Part shown: positions 1 to 7,357 of the stretch, piece after piece
Layout of the letters: each line of letters starts with the position of its first letter
How positions within the stretch are numbered: the first letter of the stretch is position 1
Assembly: GCA_027078475.1 (NCBI GenBank)
Contig: JALWYH010000003.1
Coordinates: forward strand, 26,613-90,612
Length of the DNA: 64,000 nucleotides
Reading direction: 5' to 3'
Origin: Thermoproteota archaeon
Lineage (GTDB): Archaea; Korarchaeota; Korarchaeia; Korarchaeales; Korarchaeaceae
Notes under the pieces: generated by a model
What the model was told of the DNA's origin: nothing
Seen by the model: the letters and a program-made list of their open reading frames with translations, nothing else
The model's database searches: none
Program-made: the position numbers and the translations under genes

Positions 1-1250
1 TCGGAGACGGGATTGGCCACCTCCACCACGGGCCTCTCCCTCCTGCCCACTGACGCGAAGAGAAAGGACTTGCTGGTCATCACGTAGTTCAGCACCTCCT
101 GATATCCCAGCCCTATCATGAGCGTCCTGACAAGCGAGGAGACCTTCTCCCTGGGATGCCTCCTGCCCACGGTCATGACGTTGAGTGGGAGCTCATAACC
201 TAGGTTGTTGAGGCCGTACGTGGTGGCCACCTCCTCGGCCACATCCACCGGGTGCAGGAAGTCCGCTCTGAACCCGGGAATTAGTACCCTGAGCAGCTCC
301 CCCTCCGCCGACGCGTCGAGCCTTGCCCTCCTGAGCTGGTGTATCATCTCATCCGGATCTAGTGGGGCACCTACCATCCTCCTGACGAAGTCTCCGCTCA
401 CCACGAGCTGGTCAGGCTCAGGCTTGGGCGTCTCAATGGTTCTGTCGGGATATACCACCTCCAGCGTGTGGATCCTGCCTCCCCTCTCACCCAGAGCCGA
501 GGTTATTATCTCGAGCGTGTAGGAGATGGCCCTCAGATCAGTTCCCGTCACGTCTATGAAGAGGTCCCTCACCCCGGGGGTCAGTCTCGTGAGTTCCGAG
601 TTTATGATGGGCGGCAGGCTCAGGATCTCCCCCCTAGCGTCCAAGATTAGGGGGACCAAATTCCCGGGGTTCTCTATGAGGTGGGCGTACTCCCTCCCCT
701 TGTCCGTCTGCTCAAGTACCTCGCGAGCGGTCATCTCGGCGTACTCGCCCAGTGGAACGAAGGAAACCTCATCGGCGGGCCTGGCGTCGTAAGTTATGGG
801 AGGGACTATCTTCGAGAAGTCGTGGAGCCCTATGGATACCCTCCTCCTCTTCCTTCCCAAGGTGTCGTGGATCTTCTCTTGGGCCTCGATTAGGGATATG
901 AGGGATTCCTCGGTCGTCAGATCCACTCCCCTGACCACAGCGGCCACGACGTAGGGCCTCACCTTGGAGACCCTCTCTGTCACCCTGACTTGGAAGGCCC
1001 TCCTCTCCATGGGATAGCGGGGCAGCCCCAGCTCTCTCTCGGTCAGTCCCTTGATCAGCCGGATCAGCCCCTCCATGGCGACCAGATCCATCCTGTCAGC
1101 AGTGATCTCGAACTCCATCTCCCCCTCGTCAGGATCGTACGATTCCAAGTTCACCTTGGTGTACTCCAAAAGGGAGGAGAGCTCGTCCTCGCTGAGCTCC
1201 TCTCCGAGGAGTCTGAAGAATTCCTTCATGCTGACGGTCACGATCGGCAT
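1..1250 (-). CDS. pheT: Phenylalanyl-tRNA synthetase beta subunit (3' truncated by window edge)
   Basis: Beta subunit of the (alpha-beta)2 enzyme that charges tRNA-Phe with phenylalanine in the cytoplasm. I translated this frame by hand from the ATG at 1250; it stays open to the edge and gives 416 residues of a protein usually about 550 long. It opens MPIVTVSMKEFFRLLGEEL, and an early EITADRMDL stretch is typical of archaeal PheT. A later part (IGLHDFSKIVPPITYDARP) belongs to the B3/B4 region thought to edit Tyr-tRNA-Phe. The start lies four bases after the pheS stop, so the two subunits form one operon. The C-terminal part that completes the catalytic core is outside the window. Confidence 0.95.
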   Translation of the reverse strand, partial: MPIVTVSMKEFFRLLGEELSEDELSSLLEYTKVNLESYDPDEGEMEFEITADRMDLVAMEGLIRLIKGLTERELGLPRYPMERRAFQVRVTERVSKVRPYVVAAVVRGVDLTTEESLISLIEAQEKIHDTLGRKRRRVSIGLHDFSKIVPPITYDARPADEVSFVPLGEYAEMTAREVLEQTDKGREYAHLIENPGNLVPLILDARGEILSLPPIINSELTRLTPGVRDLFIDVTGTDLRAISYTLEIITSALGERGGRIHTLEVVYPDRTIETPKPEPDQLVVSGDFVRRMVGAPLDPDEMIHQLRRARLDASAEGELLRVLIPGFRADFLHPVDVAEEVATTYGLNNLGYELPLNVMTVGRRHPREKVSSLVRTLMIGLGYQEVLNYVMTSKSFLFASVGRRERPVVEVANPVS

Positions 1251-1254
1251 GCTC

Positions 1255-2748
1255 TCACCACACCAGCTTGGCCCTCCTGAGGTACTCCAGATTCTGCGAG
1301 TGAAGCTCCCTTATGTCATCCAGTCCCAGCCTTATCATCGCCAACCTGCCTATCCCTATCCCCCAGGCCAAGGCCTGGACCTTAGGATAATCGTAGCCCA
1401 TCGGGATCAGCATCTCGGGCCTGAAGAGGCCCGAGCCAGCTATCTCTATCCAGCCCAGGGATTCGTGCTTGACGTATGCCTCCACGCTGGGCTCGGTGAA
1501 TGGAAAGTAGGCTGGTTTGAACCTCACCTCCCTGAATCCCAGCTGCTTGGCGAACTCAGCCAAGAAGCCCATAAGGTGCCTCACGTTCATATTCTCAGCC
1601 AGCACCACGCCCTCACACTGGTGGAACTCTATGGCATGGGTTCTGTCCGGTGTCTCTGGTCTGAAGACCTTGTCTATGGCGAATATCTTGCTGGGCACCT
1701 TCAGTCCCGATGCCAAAGAACGGGCGGAGGCCGCGGTGGTCTGAGACCTCAGGATAAGCCTCCTGGCTATGTCGAAGCTCCATTCGTATCCCCATCCCCT
1801 CGATCCGGTTTTCCATCCGTGCTCGTGGGTCTGCCTGACCCTCTCCACCAAGTCTGAGTGCCTAGACAGGTCGGCCCCCCGCGAGGGATAGGCCACTTGG
1901 TAGGAGTCGTGAACCTCCCTAGCGGGGTGGTCCTGCGCCTGGAAGAGGACATCGAAGTTCCAGAACTCGGCCTCCACTATGGGACTCTTAACCTCGGCGA
2001 ACCCCATACCTATCAGGATCTCCCTGACCTCCTCCAAGAATTGGACGTAGGGATGGGGCTTGCCTGGATAGGTTACCGGCGGACTGGCGCTCACGTCATA
2101 AGCCTTCAACCTCCTCCTCTTCCACTCCCCAGTCAGTATCAGATCCCTGGTGAGCTTCCCCACCTCCTCCACAACCTTTATGCTCCCTTCCGCGGCCTTC
2201 CTCCCGAGGTCGGTGAGCTCCAGCTCGACCTCGGTCCTCTCGACCAGCTCGACCAGCCCCCTCCTCTTAAGATCCCTCAGGATGGAGGGATCCATCTCGG
2301 ATTCGGGAACAGGAGATGAGGAGATCCTCTCGAGAATGGCCCTTTCAGGCACCTCCTTCCCGATGAGGATCGCGTAAGTTCCCTCATCGGATCTCTCCAA
2401 CCTTATGATTCCCTTCCTCCTGCCCTCACCCAGCGCGACGTTGAGCTCCTCCTCGGGCAGGGAGCCGCGCAGATCGCTCAGTTTGGCCCTGCCCCCCATC
2501 CGATTGAGAGCTCGAATGAGCTTTTCCTCTGGTAGTCCCTCTTTGAGGTGCCTTCGCGCTCTGTCAGATAGTATCACATACCTCCTCTTCGTCTCTCTCA
2601 CATCAACAAGTCCCTTTTCCCGAAGCAAGTTGGCCCACGCAGCCGCCCTGCTCTTGTCCACGCCCAGATCGTCGAGCCTCGCTCTTCCTCCCCTTGAGTG
2701 GAGCTCGATGAGCAGTTCGATCTCTCCCTTAGAGAGGGAAATCTCCAT
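1255..2748 (-). CDS. pheS: Phenylalanyl-tRNA synthetase alpha subunit
   Basis: Catalytic subunit of class II phenylalanyl-tRNA synthetase, 497 residues, the usual archaeal length. The first 200 or so residues look like tandem winged-helix modules that contact tRNA. The C-terminal half is the class II core: a motif 2 region around GWGYEWSFDIARR and a motif 3 region GIGIGRLAMIRLGL near residues 465-480. It ends LEYLRRAKLVW, a typical archaeal PheS end. The ATG at 2748 is preceded by a TATA-like element and a perfect palindrome. pheT follows after four bases. Confidence 0.97.
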   Translation of the reverse strand: MEISLSKGEIELLIELHSRGGRARLDDLGVDKSRAAAWANLLREKGLVDVRETKRRYVILSDRARRHLKEGLPEEKLIRALNRMGGRAKLSDLRGSLPEEELNVALGEGRRKGIIRLERSDEGTYAILIGKEVPERAILERISSSPVPESEMDPSILRDLKRRGLVELVERTEVELELTDLGRKAAEGSIKVVEEVGKLTRDLILTGEWKRRRLKAYDVSASPPVTYPGKPHPYVQFLEEVREILIGMGFAEVKSPIVEAEFWNFDVLFQAQDHPAREVHDSYQVAYPSRGADLSRHSDLVERVRQTHEHGWKTGSRGWGYEWSFDIARRLILRSQTTAASARSLASGLKVPSKIFAIDKVFRPETPDRTHAIEFHQCEGVVLAENMNVRHLMGFLAEFAKQLGFREVRFKPAYFPFTEPSVEAYVKHESLGWIEIAGSGLFRPEMLIPMGYDYPKVQALAWGIGIGRLAMIRLGLDDIRELHSQNLEYLRRAKLVW

Positions 2749-2757
2749 CTATACGAT

Positions 2758-2789
2758 CCCCTGCAGGGGCACGAGCCACTATCATAAGT
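2758..2789 (-). promoter_or_regulatory. pheST promoter with 12-bp palindrome
   Basis: On the minus strand an ACTTATGATAG TATA-like element (2779-2789) is followed at the expected transcription start by CCCCTGCAGGGG (2758-2769), a perfect 12-base palindrome ending nine bases before the pheS ATG. It could be an operator or a short 5' hairpin. Both roles are inferred from position only. Confidence 0.4.
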
Positions 2790-2813
2790 GTGACGATCAG
2801 CGCGACTCACACG

Positions 2814-3827
2814 TCAGGAGGCGAGGAATCTGGCGTAGTACACGTTATCCCTGTCCCTTATTATTCTAACCCTAAGTTCAGATCCTAGAGGGACGGGAGG
2901 GGCATCCAATATCGTCACAACCCTGCCCCTGGCCTGACCTAGCACCTCTCCCCTCCTCCAGCCGGGACTCACAACCTTGGCGGTGATCACCTGGCCCTTC
3001 CTCATTGGCTTCCGTACCCTCCTCGCCTTCCTTATCCCGAAGTCCTCCGGCCTAAGCACTAGCTTGACCCCGTATTCCTCCTCCCATTCCCTCAGTCTGG
3101 TGTAGAATTTGGACCAACTCATGGGTCTGATGCCCTTCGGCCTCCTGCCTCCCCTATAGGCCTCGTACTTCTGTATTCCCAAGGGGGGCCACTTCTTCCC
3201 GGCGCCTATCCTGAGAGCGAACTCTATTAGCTGAGGCATGTCCTCATCGTTGACCCCGGGAACCCACACCGGAGCAATCAGCAGGTCCATCGAGCTCGCG
3301 GCTATCAGTTCCGCAGCCCTCAGCACTCGGTTTAGTCTGAGCCACGGGGAGCCCGAGATGTATCGGGCCTTTTCCTCGTTCAGCGAGTCTATGCTCAGGT
3401 TTATCCTGTCCATTCCGGCCCTTTCCAACCTTGAGATTAGGTCCTCCGTTAGAAGGGGCCCGTGAGTCTGGGATGATATGACCCGGACCTCCGCCAGCTC
3501 CCTTAGCTTCCTCACGAGCTCAACTACTTGGGGATATGTGAAGGGATCCCCCACCGTATCGATGTGAGCCTCCGCATCACTCACGTCCTTCTCCCCGATC
3601 ACCCAAGTGAACCATTCCATCAGGTACTCGAGATCCACCACGTACTCGGTCTGCCTCGTGCGGGACCGGGGACCCGCATCGGTGGAGCAGAAGATGCAGG
3701 AGAAGGCGCAGGTGGAGGTCGGCCTGACTTGGATGAGGTTGGTGCCCCTGTCTATCAGGCCGAAGGCGACCGAGCCCATCAGGGGCACCCCCATCTCCCT
3801 AGTTATCCTGATCACGGTCCGGCCCAT
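2814..3827 (-). CDS. Radical SAM protein with C-terminal TRAM domain (COG2100-like)
   Basis: Radical SAM enzyme of 337 residues with the cluster-binding motif CAFSCIFC (Cys40, Cys44, Cys47) that holds the [4Fe-4S] cluster for SAM cleavage. The remaining core resembles the archaeal family COG2100. The last 65 or so residues (from about GQVITAKVVSPGWRRGE) look like a TRAM beta-barrel, an RNA-binding fold also found in tRNA-modifying MiaB/TrmA-type enzymes. An RNA-modification role is plausible, but the substrate is unknown. It is transcribed toward pheS and divergent from the phosphoesterase gene 38 bp away. Confidence 0.85.
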   Translation of the reverse strand: MGRTVIRITREMGVPLMGSVAFGLIDRGTNLIQVRPTSTCAFSCIFCSTDAGPRSRTRQTEYVVDLEYLMEWFTWVIGEKDVSDAEAHIDTVGDPFTYPQVVELVRKLRELAEVRVISSQTHGPLLTEDLISRLERAGMDRINLSIDSLNEEKARYISGSPWLRLNRVLRAAELIAASSMDLLIAPVWVPGVNDEDMPQLIEFALRIGAGKKWPPLGIQKYEAYRGGRRPKGIRPMSWSKFYTRLREWEEEYGVKLVLRPEDFGIRKARRVRKPMRKGQVITAKVVSPGWRRGEVLGQARGRVVTILDAPPVPLGSELRVRIIRDRDNVYYARFLAS

Positions 3828-3865
3828 GGGGCCCTCCCTCAGCCTTAAATCCTCGAATCGGCCGG

Positions 3866-4504
3866 ATGCGCATGAGGCTCTTCCTAGCCTCCGACATACA
3901 TGGATCCGTCGTCAAGTTAAAGTCCGCGCTGGAAAGTGAGCGGTTTGATCTGATCGTGCTGGCCGGAGATCTGTCCAATGGCCCGGTTTCCCGGGCCAGG
4001 GAGGTGCTAAGAACGGCGAGGTCTTTCGGACCGGTCCTGTTCGTGCCAGGGAACATGGACTCACCGGAACTCCTAGGAGTGAAGGAGATGGAGGGCTGTG
4101 AGAACCTCCATGGTAGGGTCATATCTAGGGAGTTCAGATTCGGCGGTCTCGGAGGGGGCAACCTATCTCCGTTCAACACGCCCATAGAGCTCAGCGAGGG
4201 GGAGATAGAGGCCATCCTGTCGAGGCTAGGTGATGTGGATGTGCTGGTCTCCCATCCACCACCTAAGGGCACCAAGCTAGATGTGATAAGGACCGGAGCC
4301 CACGTAGGATCTGATGGGGTGAGGAGATACTTGGAGGAAAGACAGCCCATCCTCTGCGTTTGCGGGCACATACACGAGTCTCCGGGAATCGATCATCTGG
4401 GAAGAACCGTTCTGGTAAATCCAGGACCGATGATGATCGGTAGGTACGCGATTATCGAGATCAGGGAGCGGGAGATCCTTCCGCAGCTCAAGATGCTCCA
4501 CTGA
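3866..4504 (+). CDS. Calcineurin-like metallophosphoesterase
   Basis: Small soluble phosphoesterase of 212 residues with every metal-binding motif of the family in order: SDIHG (Asp10, His12), LAGDLSNG (Asp35), PGNMD (Asn63; Asp where many members have His), VSHPPP (His130) and CGHIHES (His168, His170). It matches the archaeal YfcE/MJ0936-like type that acts on phosphodiesters. The substrate cannot be told. A second ATG at 3872 is six bases further in and lies about 25 bases from a TTAAAT element at 3845, so leaderless translation from 3872 is possible. Confidence 0.88.
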   Translation: MRMRLFLASDIHGSVVKLKSALESERFDLIVLAGDLSNGPVSRAREVLRTARSFGPVLFVPGNMDSPELLGVKEMEGCENLHGRVISREFRFGGLGGGNLSPFNTPIELSEGEIEAILSRLGDVDVLVSHPPPKGTKLDVIRTGAHVGSDGVRRYLEERQPILCVCGHIHESPGIDHLGRTVLVNPGPMMIGRYAIIEIREREILPQLKMLH

Positions 4505-4543
4505 TGTTTTTATTTTGCAATTGTATAATGCTGCGATCGAAAA

Positions 4544-5080
4544 ATGAGGGCGAGAGAGCTCACTCTATCGGCCATGGGAGGAGCGCTCTACGCCATTGTC
4601 GGATACCTGAGCTGGTTGGGCGTCAACTTTTACGGAGTCAGGTTCTGGCCAGCAGTTGTGGTTCCCGCCACGTTCGCCTGTCTCTACGGCGGGATGGTGG
4701 GGGGACTGTCGGCCGCGATAGGCATATTTCTATCGGACATGGTGACCCACGGGAACGCGCTCCTCAGTCTGACGGTCGGGGTTCCCTCCAACTTCGTGGG
4801 CTTCTACCTGATCGGCACGCTGGCAGGGGGCGACAGGTATTCGGTGAGGAGGTACGTACCCGCCTCCATCCTCGGCCTCCTAGTGGGACATCTCATAATA
4901 GGCTTCGGGCTCCTAGCTTGGAGCCAGGCATTCCCGCTCCCCTTCCAAGAGAGGGTGACTCCTCTATCGATCACTGCGGCTCTCTCCATATCGCTCCTTA
5001 CCTTTGCTTGGGAGCTGCCCTTCGCCCTGTTCGTGGTTCCCCCAGTGGTATCGGCAGTGAGGAAGTCCTCTGGGAGGTGA
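4544..5080 (+). CDS. ECF-type vitamin transporter S component-like membrane protein
   Basis: Predicted integral membrane protein of 178 residues with five or six hydrophobic segments and almost no soluble part, matching the size and style of S components of energy-coupling factor (ECF) importers. The C-terminal FAWELPFALFVVPPV stretch resembles archaeal members. S components bind a vitamin or precursor and share an energising module encoded elsewhere; no EcfA or EcfT gene is visible here. The stop codon overlaps the ribosome-binding site of the pantothenate kinase-like gene, so pantothenate is a reasonable guess for the ligand. That ligand is inferred from context only. Confidence 0.72.
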   Translation: MRARELTLSAMGGALYAIVGYLSWLGVNFYGVRFWPAVVVPATFACLYGGMVGGLSAAIGIFLSDMVTHGNALLSLTVGVPSNFVGFYLIGTLAGGDRYSVRRYVPASILGLLVGHLIIGFGLLAWSQAFPLPFQERVTPLSITAALSISLLTFAWELPFALFVVPPVVSAVRKSSGR

Positions 5081-5082
5081 TC

Positions 5083-5955
5083 ATGGGGATGATGATAATA
5101 GGCCTTGACATGGGGGGTACTACCACCAAGGGTGTGCTGGTATCCGAGTCGGGGATAATCGCCAAGACTGTTGTGGTGGCATCGGATCCATTGGCCGCGG
5201 CGGCCGGCGCCATAGGCAAGCTGCTCACGGAGGGAGGAATAGGCCTCAATGACGTGGAAGCCGTAGCCCTTAGCGGAGGGAGAACCAAGCCCCTCCCGGA
5301 CAGGATTTTGGGGTTACCGGTAAGGAAGGTAGATGAGATAGAGGCCGTGGGCAGGGGTGGGGCTTATCTAGCCGGATCCACTGAATGCGTAGTCGTTAGC
5401 GCTGGCACGGGTACAGCTGTGGTGGAGGTCAGAATCGACAGCGAGAGATGTCGGGTGAGGCACCTAGGCGGGACGGCTGTCGGTGCCGGGACCCTCTTGG
5501 GACTCGGGCGACTGTTGCTCAGGAGGACGTCCATATCCTCCCTGATGGAAATGGCCAAGAAGGGTGATCCTAGAAATGTGGATCTGACCGTCGGTGACAT
5601 AGTGGGAGGGCCTGTCGGTAGGCTTGATCCCGATGTTACGGCATCCAACTTTGGTAAGGTAGGTGATGATGTGAGGCCGGAGGACATAGCCGCGGGGCTG
5701 GTGAACATGGTGGGGCAGGTTATAGGAACCGTCGGCCTGTTCGCCGCCAAGTCGGTAGGCTTGGACGAGAGGGTCGTGCTAGTGGGTGGGCTCATGACCC
5801 ATGATCTGCTGGTGAAGGCGGTCTTGAAGCCCTTCAACCTCTTTGGAGGCAAAGCTGTGGTGCCTGAGAACCCACAGTTCGCCACTGCCATAGGAGCTTC
5901 CCTTAAGGTGCTGGCCATGTATACATCACCGCTGGGTGAGAGGTACGAGGCGTGA
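5083..5955 (+). CDS. Type II pantothenate kinase-like protein
   Basis: ASKHA-fold kinase of 290 residues. Visible signatures are a phosphate-1 loop GLDMGGTTTKG (7-17), SAGTGT (106-111) and HLGGTAVGAGTLLGLGRLLL (127-146), which resemble type II pantothenate kinases of eukaryotes and staphylococci. The enzyme phosphorylates pantothenate, the first step of CoA synthesis. Most archaea use pantoate kinase and phosphopantothenate synthetase instead, so this would suit a scavenger. A strong GGAGGTGA at 5073-5080 sits better with the ATG at 5089 than with 5083. The BadF/N-acetylglucosamine kinase family is a less likely alternative. The Nudix gene starts inside its 3' end. Confidence 0.78.
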   Translation: MGMMIIGLDMGGTTTKGVLVSESGIIAKTVVVASDPLAAAAGAIGKLLTEGGIGLNDVEAVALSGGRTKPLPDRILGLPVRKVDEIEAVGRGGAYLAGSTECVVVSAGTGTAVVEVRIDSERCRVRHLGGTAVGAGTLLGLGRLLLRRTSISSLMEMAKKGDPRNVDLTVGDIVGGPVGRLDPDVTASNFGKVGDDVRPEDIAAGLVNMVGQVIGTVGLFAAKSVGLDERVVLVGGLMTHDLLVKAVLKPFNLFGGKAVVPENPQFATAIGASLKVLAMYTSPLGERYEA

Positions 5956-6688
5956 GTATCCGGAGGTCCCCTTGGTGGGAGTTGGCGGCATTCTCTTGAA
6001 GGACGGGAAGATCCTACTGATCAAGAGGAAGAACGAACCGGGCAAGGGGCTCTGGTCTGTGCCAGGCGGCCTGGTTGAACCTGGAGAGACCTTGGAGAAG
6101 GCCATCAGGAGGGAGATAAGGGAGGAGACGGGACTCGATGTCGAGGTTGTGCGACCAATCCACGTGGCCGAAGTGGTGGAGAGGGACGAAGACGGACGAA
6201 TCAGGTACCATTATGTGCTGGTGGATTTCCTCTGCAGGGAGGCGGGCGGGAGGATCAGACCAGGGGACGATGCTAAGGAGGTTAGGTGGATTCCGTTGGA
6301 CAGGGCGGGAGATCTGCCACTCACACGCACTACTAAGGAGTTGATCGAGGAGCTGACCAGAAGCTTTTTCTTGGTTGTGAGAAACAGGGACATCTCGAGG
6401 GTTCTGATGGCCGTCCCCAAGGGACATGAACATATGAGAACTATCTTCGAGCTGGGGGATGGTTCCCTCATCGTCTTCCAAGAGGCCACGATGGAGAACG
6501 TTGCTAGGGCTGTGGTCGAGGTGGAGATGCACCCGAGGAGGCGAGCCCTCATCTTGGTCGGGAAAGAGTTGGAGAACAGGAAGGAGGGTTACGACAAGTA
6601 CCAGCTGATAGAGGAAGATGTGCCCGAGGAAAATGTGATCAATGAGGTCACGAGGCTCCTGGGCTTGGAGGAGGACGGGAAAGCCTAA
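5936..6688 (+). CDS. Nudix hydrolase with an unrecognised C-terminal domain
   Basis: Two-part protein of 250 residues. The N-terminal half carries a complete Nudix box at 45-67 (G-x5-E-x7-REI-x-EE-x-G), which binds Mg2+ and cleaves nucleoside diphosphates linked to another group. Residues 144-250 form a second domain I do not recognise, starting near SFFLVVRNRDISRVL. The GTG start overlaps the kinase gene by 20 bases, indicating translational coupling. Lying between pantothenate kinase-like and NMN adenylyltransferase genes, it could act on NAD(H), ADP-ribose or CoA derivatives; the substrate is an inference. Confidence 0.85.
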   Translation: MRGTRREYPEVPLVGVGGILLKDGKILLIKRKNEPGKGLWSVPGGLVEPGETLEKAIRREIREETGLDVEVVRPIHVAEVVERDEDGRIRYHYVLVDFLCREAGGRIRPGDDAKEVRWIPLDRAGDLPLTRTTKELIEELTRSFFLVVRNRDISRVLMAVPKGHEHMRTIFELGDGSLIVFQEATMENVARAVVEVEMHPRRRALILVGKELENRKEGYDKYQLIEEDVPEENVINEVTRLLGLEEDGKA

Positions 6689-6782
6689 AATTTTTCATTA
6701 CTCTTCCCTCCCAACTGGGGGGATGAAGAGGAGTTACTCCGGGGAGCGGTGACCGGAAGGCACCTCTCTGACCCTCAGGAAG
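6689..6782 (+). other. Intergenic segment with T-rich run
   Basis: The 94-base gap after the Nudix stop begins with AAATTTTTCATTACTC, a T-rich run that could end transcription or serve as a weak promoter for the next gene. The rest is purine-rich. I saw no RNA gene or recognised riboswitch in it. Confidence 0.3.
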
Positions 6783-6791
6783 GTGTTCCCG

Positions 6792-7322
6792 ATGAAGAGG
6801 AGGAGAAGGGCACTTGTGGTGGGTAGATTCCAGCCACTGCATTACGGCCACCTTCATGTCTTCAGGTACGCCCTGTCCAAGGCCGAGGAGTTGGTCGTGG
6901 CCATTGGAAGCTCCCAGTTCTGCTGCGTTCCTCGAAATCCGCTTTCAGTCGATGAAAGGATGGAGATGTTGGTCAGGGCCCTCAGAAGGGAGGGCTTCCC
7001 CCTAGCGGACATAATGCTCTCTTCAGTCCCAGACACAGAATCACCGGAGGAGGACTGGGGGCTTCTAGTCCTTGATAGGGTTCCTAGGGTGGATGTAGCA
7101 TTCTCCAACGATCCTGAGACTAAAGAGGACCTCTCGAGGGTCGGACTTCCAGTTGAGAACATTCCCTTCCTCAGGAGGGATCTCTACGCAGCCACTAAGA
7201 TAAGGGAACTCATGCTCAAGGGAGATCCTTCATGGAAGGAGCTTGTCCCCCCCTCCGTCTTGGAGTTCCTGCAGGAGATAGATATGGAGGGGAGGGTCAG
7301 GGAGATTGGAGTAGCTAAGTAG
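6792..7322 (+). CDS. Nicotinamide-nucleotide adenylyltransferase
   Basis: Joins ATP and NMN (or NaMN) to make NAD, the last step of NAD synthesis and salvage. The nucleotidyltransferase signature GRFQPLHYGH (11-20) is the archaeal NMNAT form of GxxxPxxxGH, and the length of 176 residues is normal. The C-terminal SxTxxIR-type motif appears as AATKIRELM. I prefer the ATG at 6792, six bases after GGAAGGTG, over an upstream GTG at 6783. It follows the CoA-related genes on the same strand. Confidence 0.92.
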   Translation: MKRRRRALVVGRFQPLHYGHLHVFRYALSKAEELVVAIGSSQFCCVPRNPLSVDERMEMLVRALRREGFPLADIMLSSVPDTESPEEDWGLLVLDRVPRVDVAFSNDPETKEDLSRVGLPVENIPFLRRDLYAATKIRELMLKGDPSWKELVPPSVLEFLQEIDMEGRVREIGVAK

Positions 7323-7357
7323 TCGGTCGGACCAACCAAAGGCCGGCCGCGTTGGCT

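Noticed and set aside
1051..1857. 268-codon plus-strand frame opposite pheT and pheS.
   Set aside because: Antisense to two certain genes, Pro/Leu/Tyr/His-rich composition typical of a mirror frame.
4504..5082. In-frame upstream extension of the pantothenate kinase-like gene.
   Set aside because: It overlaps the whole ECF-type gene in another frame, reads as Arg/Ser/Gly-rich nonsense, and a strong ribosome-binding site lies just before 5083-5089.
6689..6791. Riboswitch or structured leader before the NMN adenylyltransferase gene.
   Set aside because: No conserved core or convincing long pairing could be found; only a T-rich run and purine-rich sequence.
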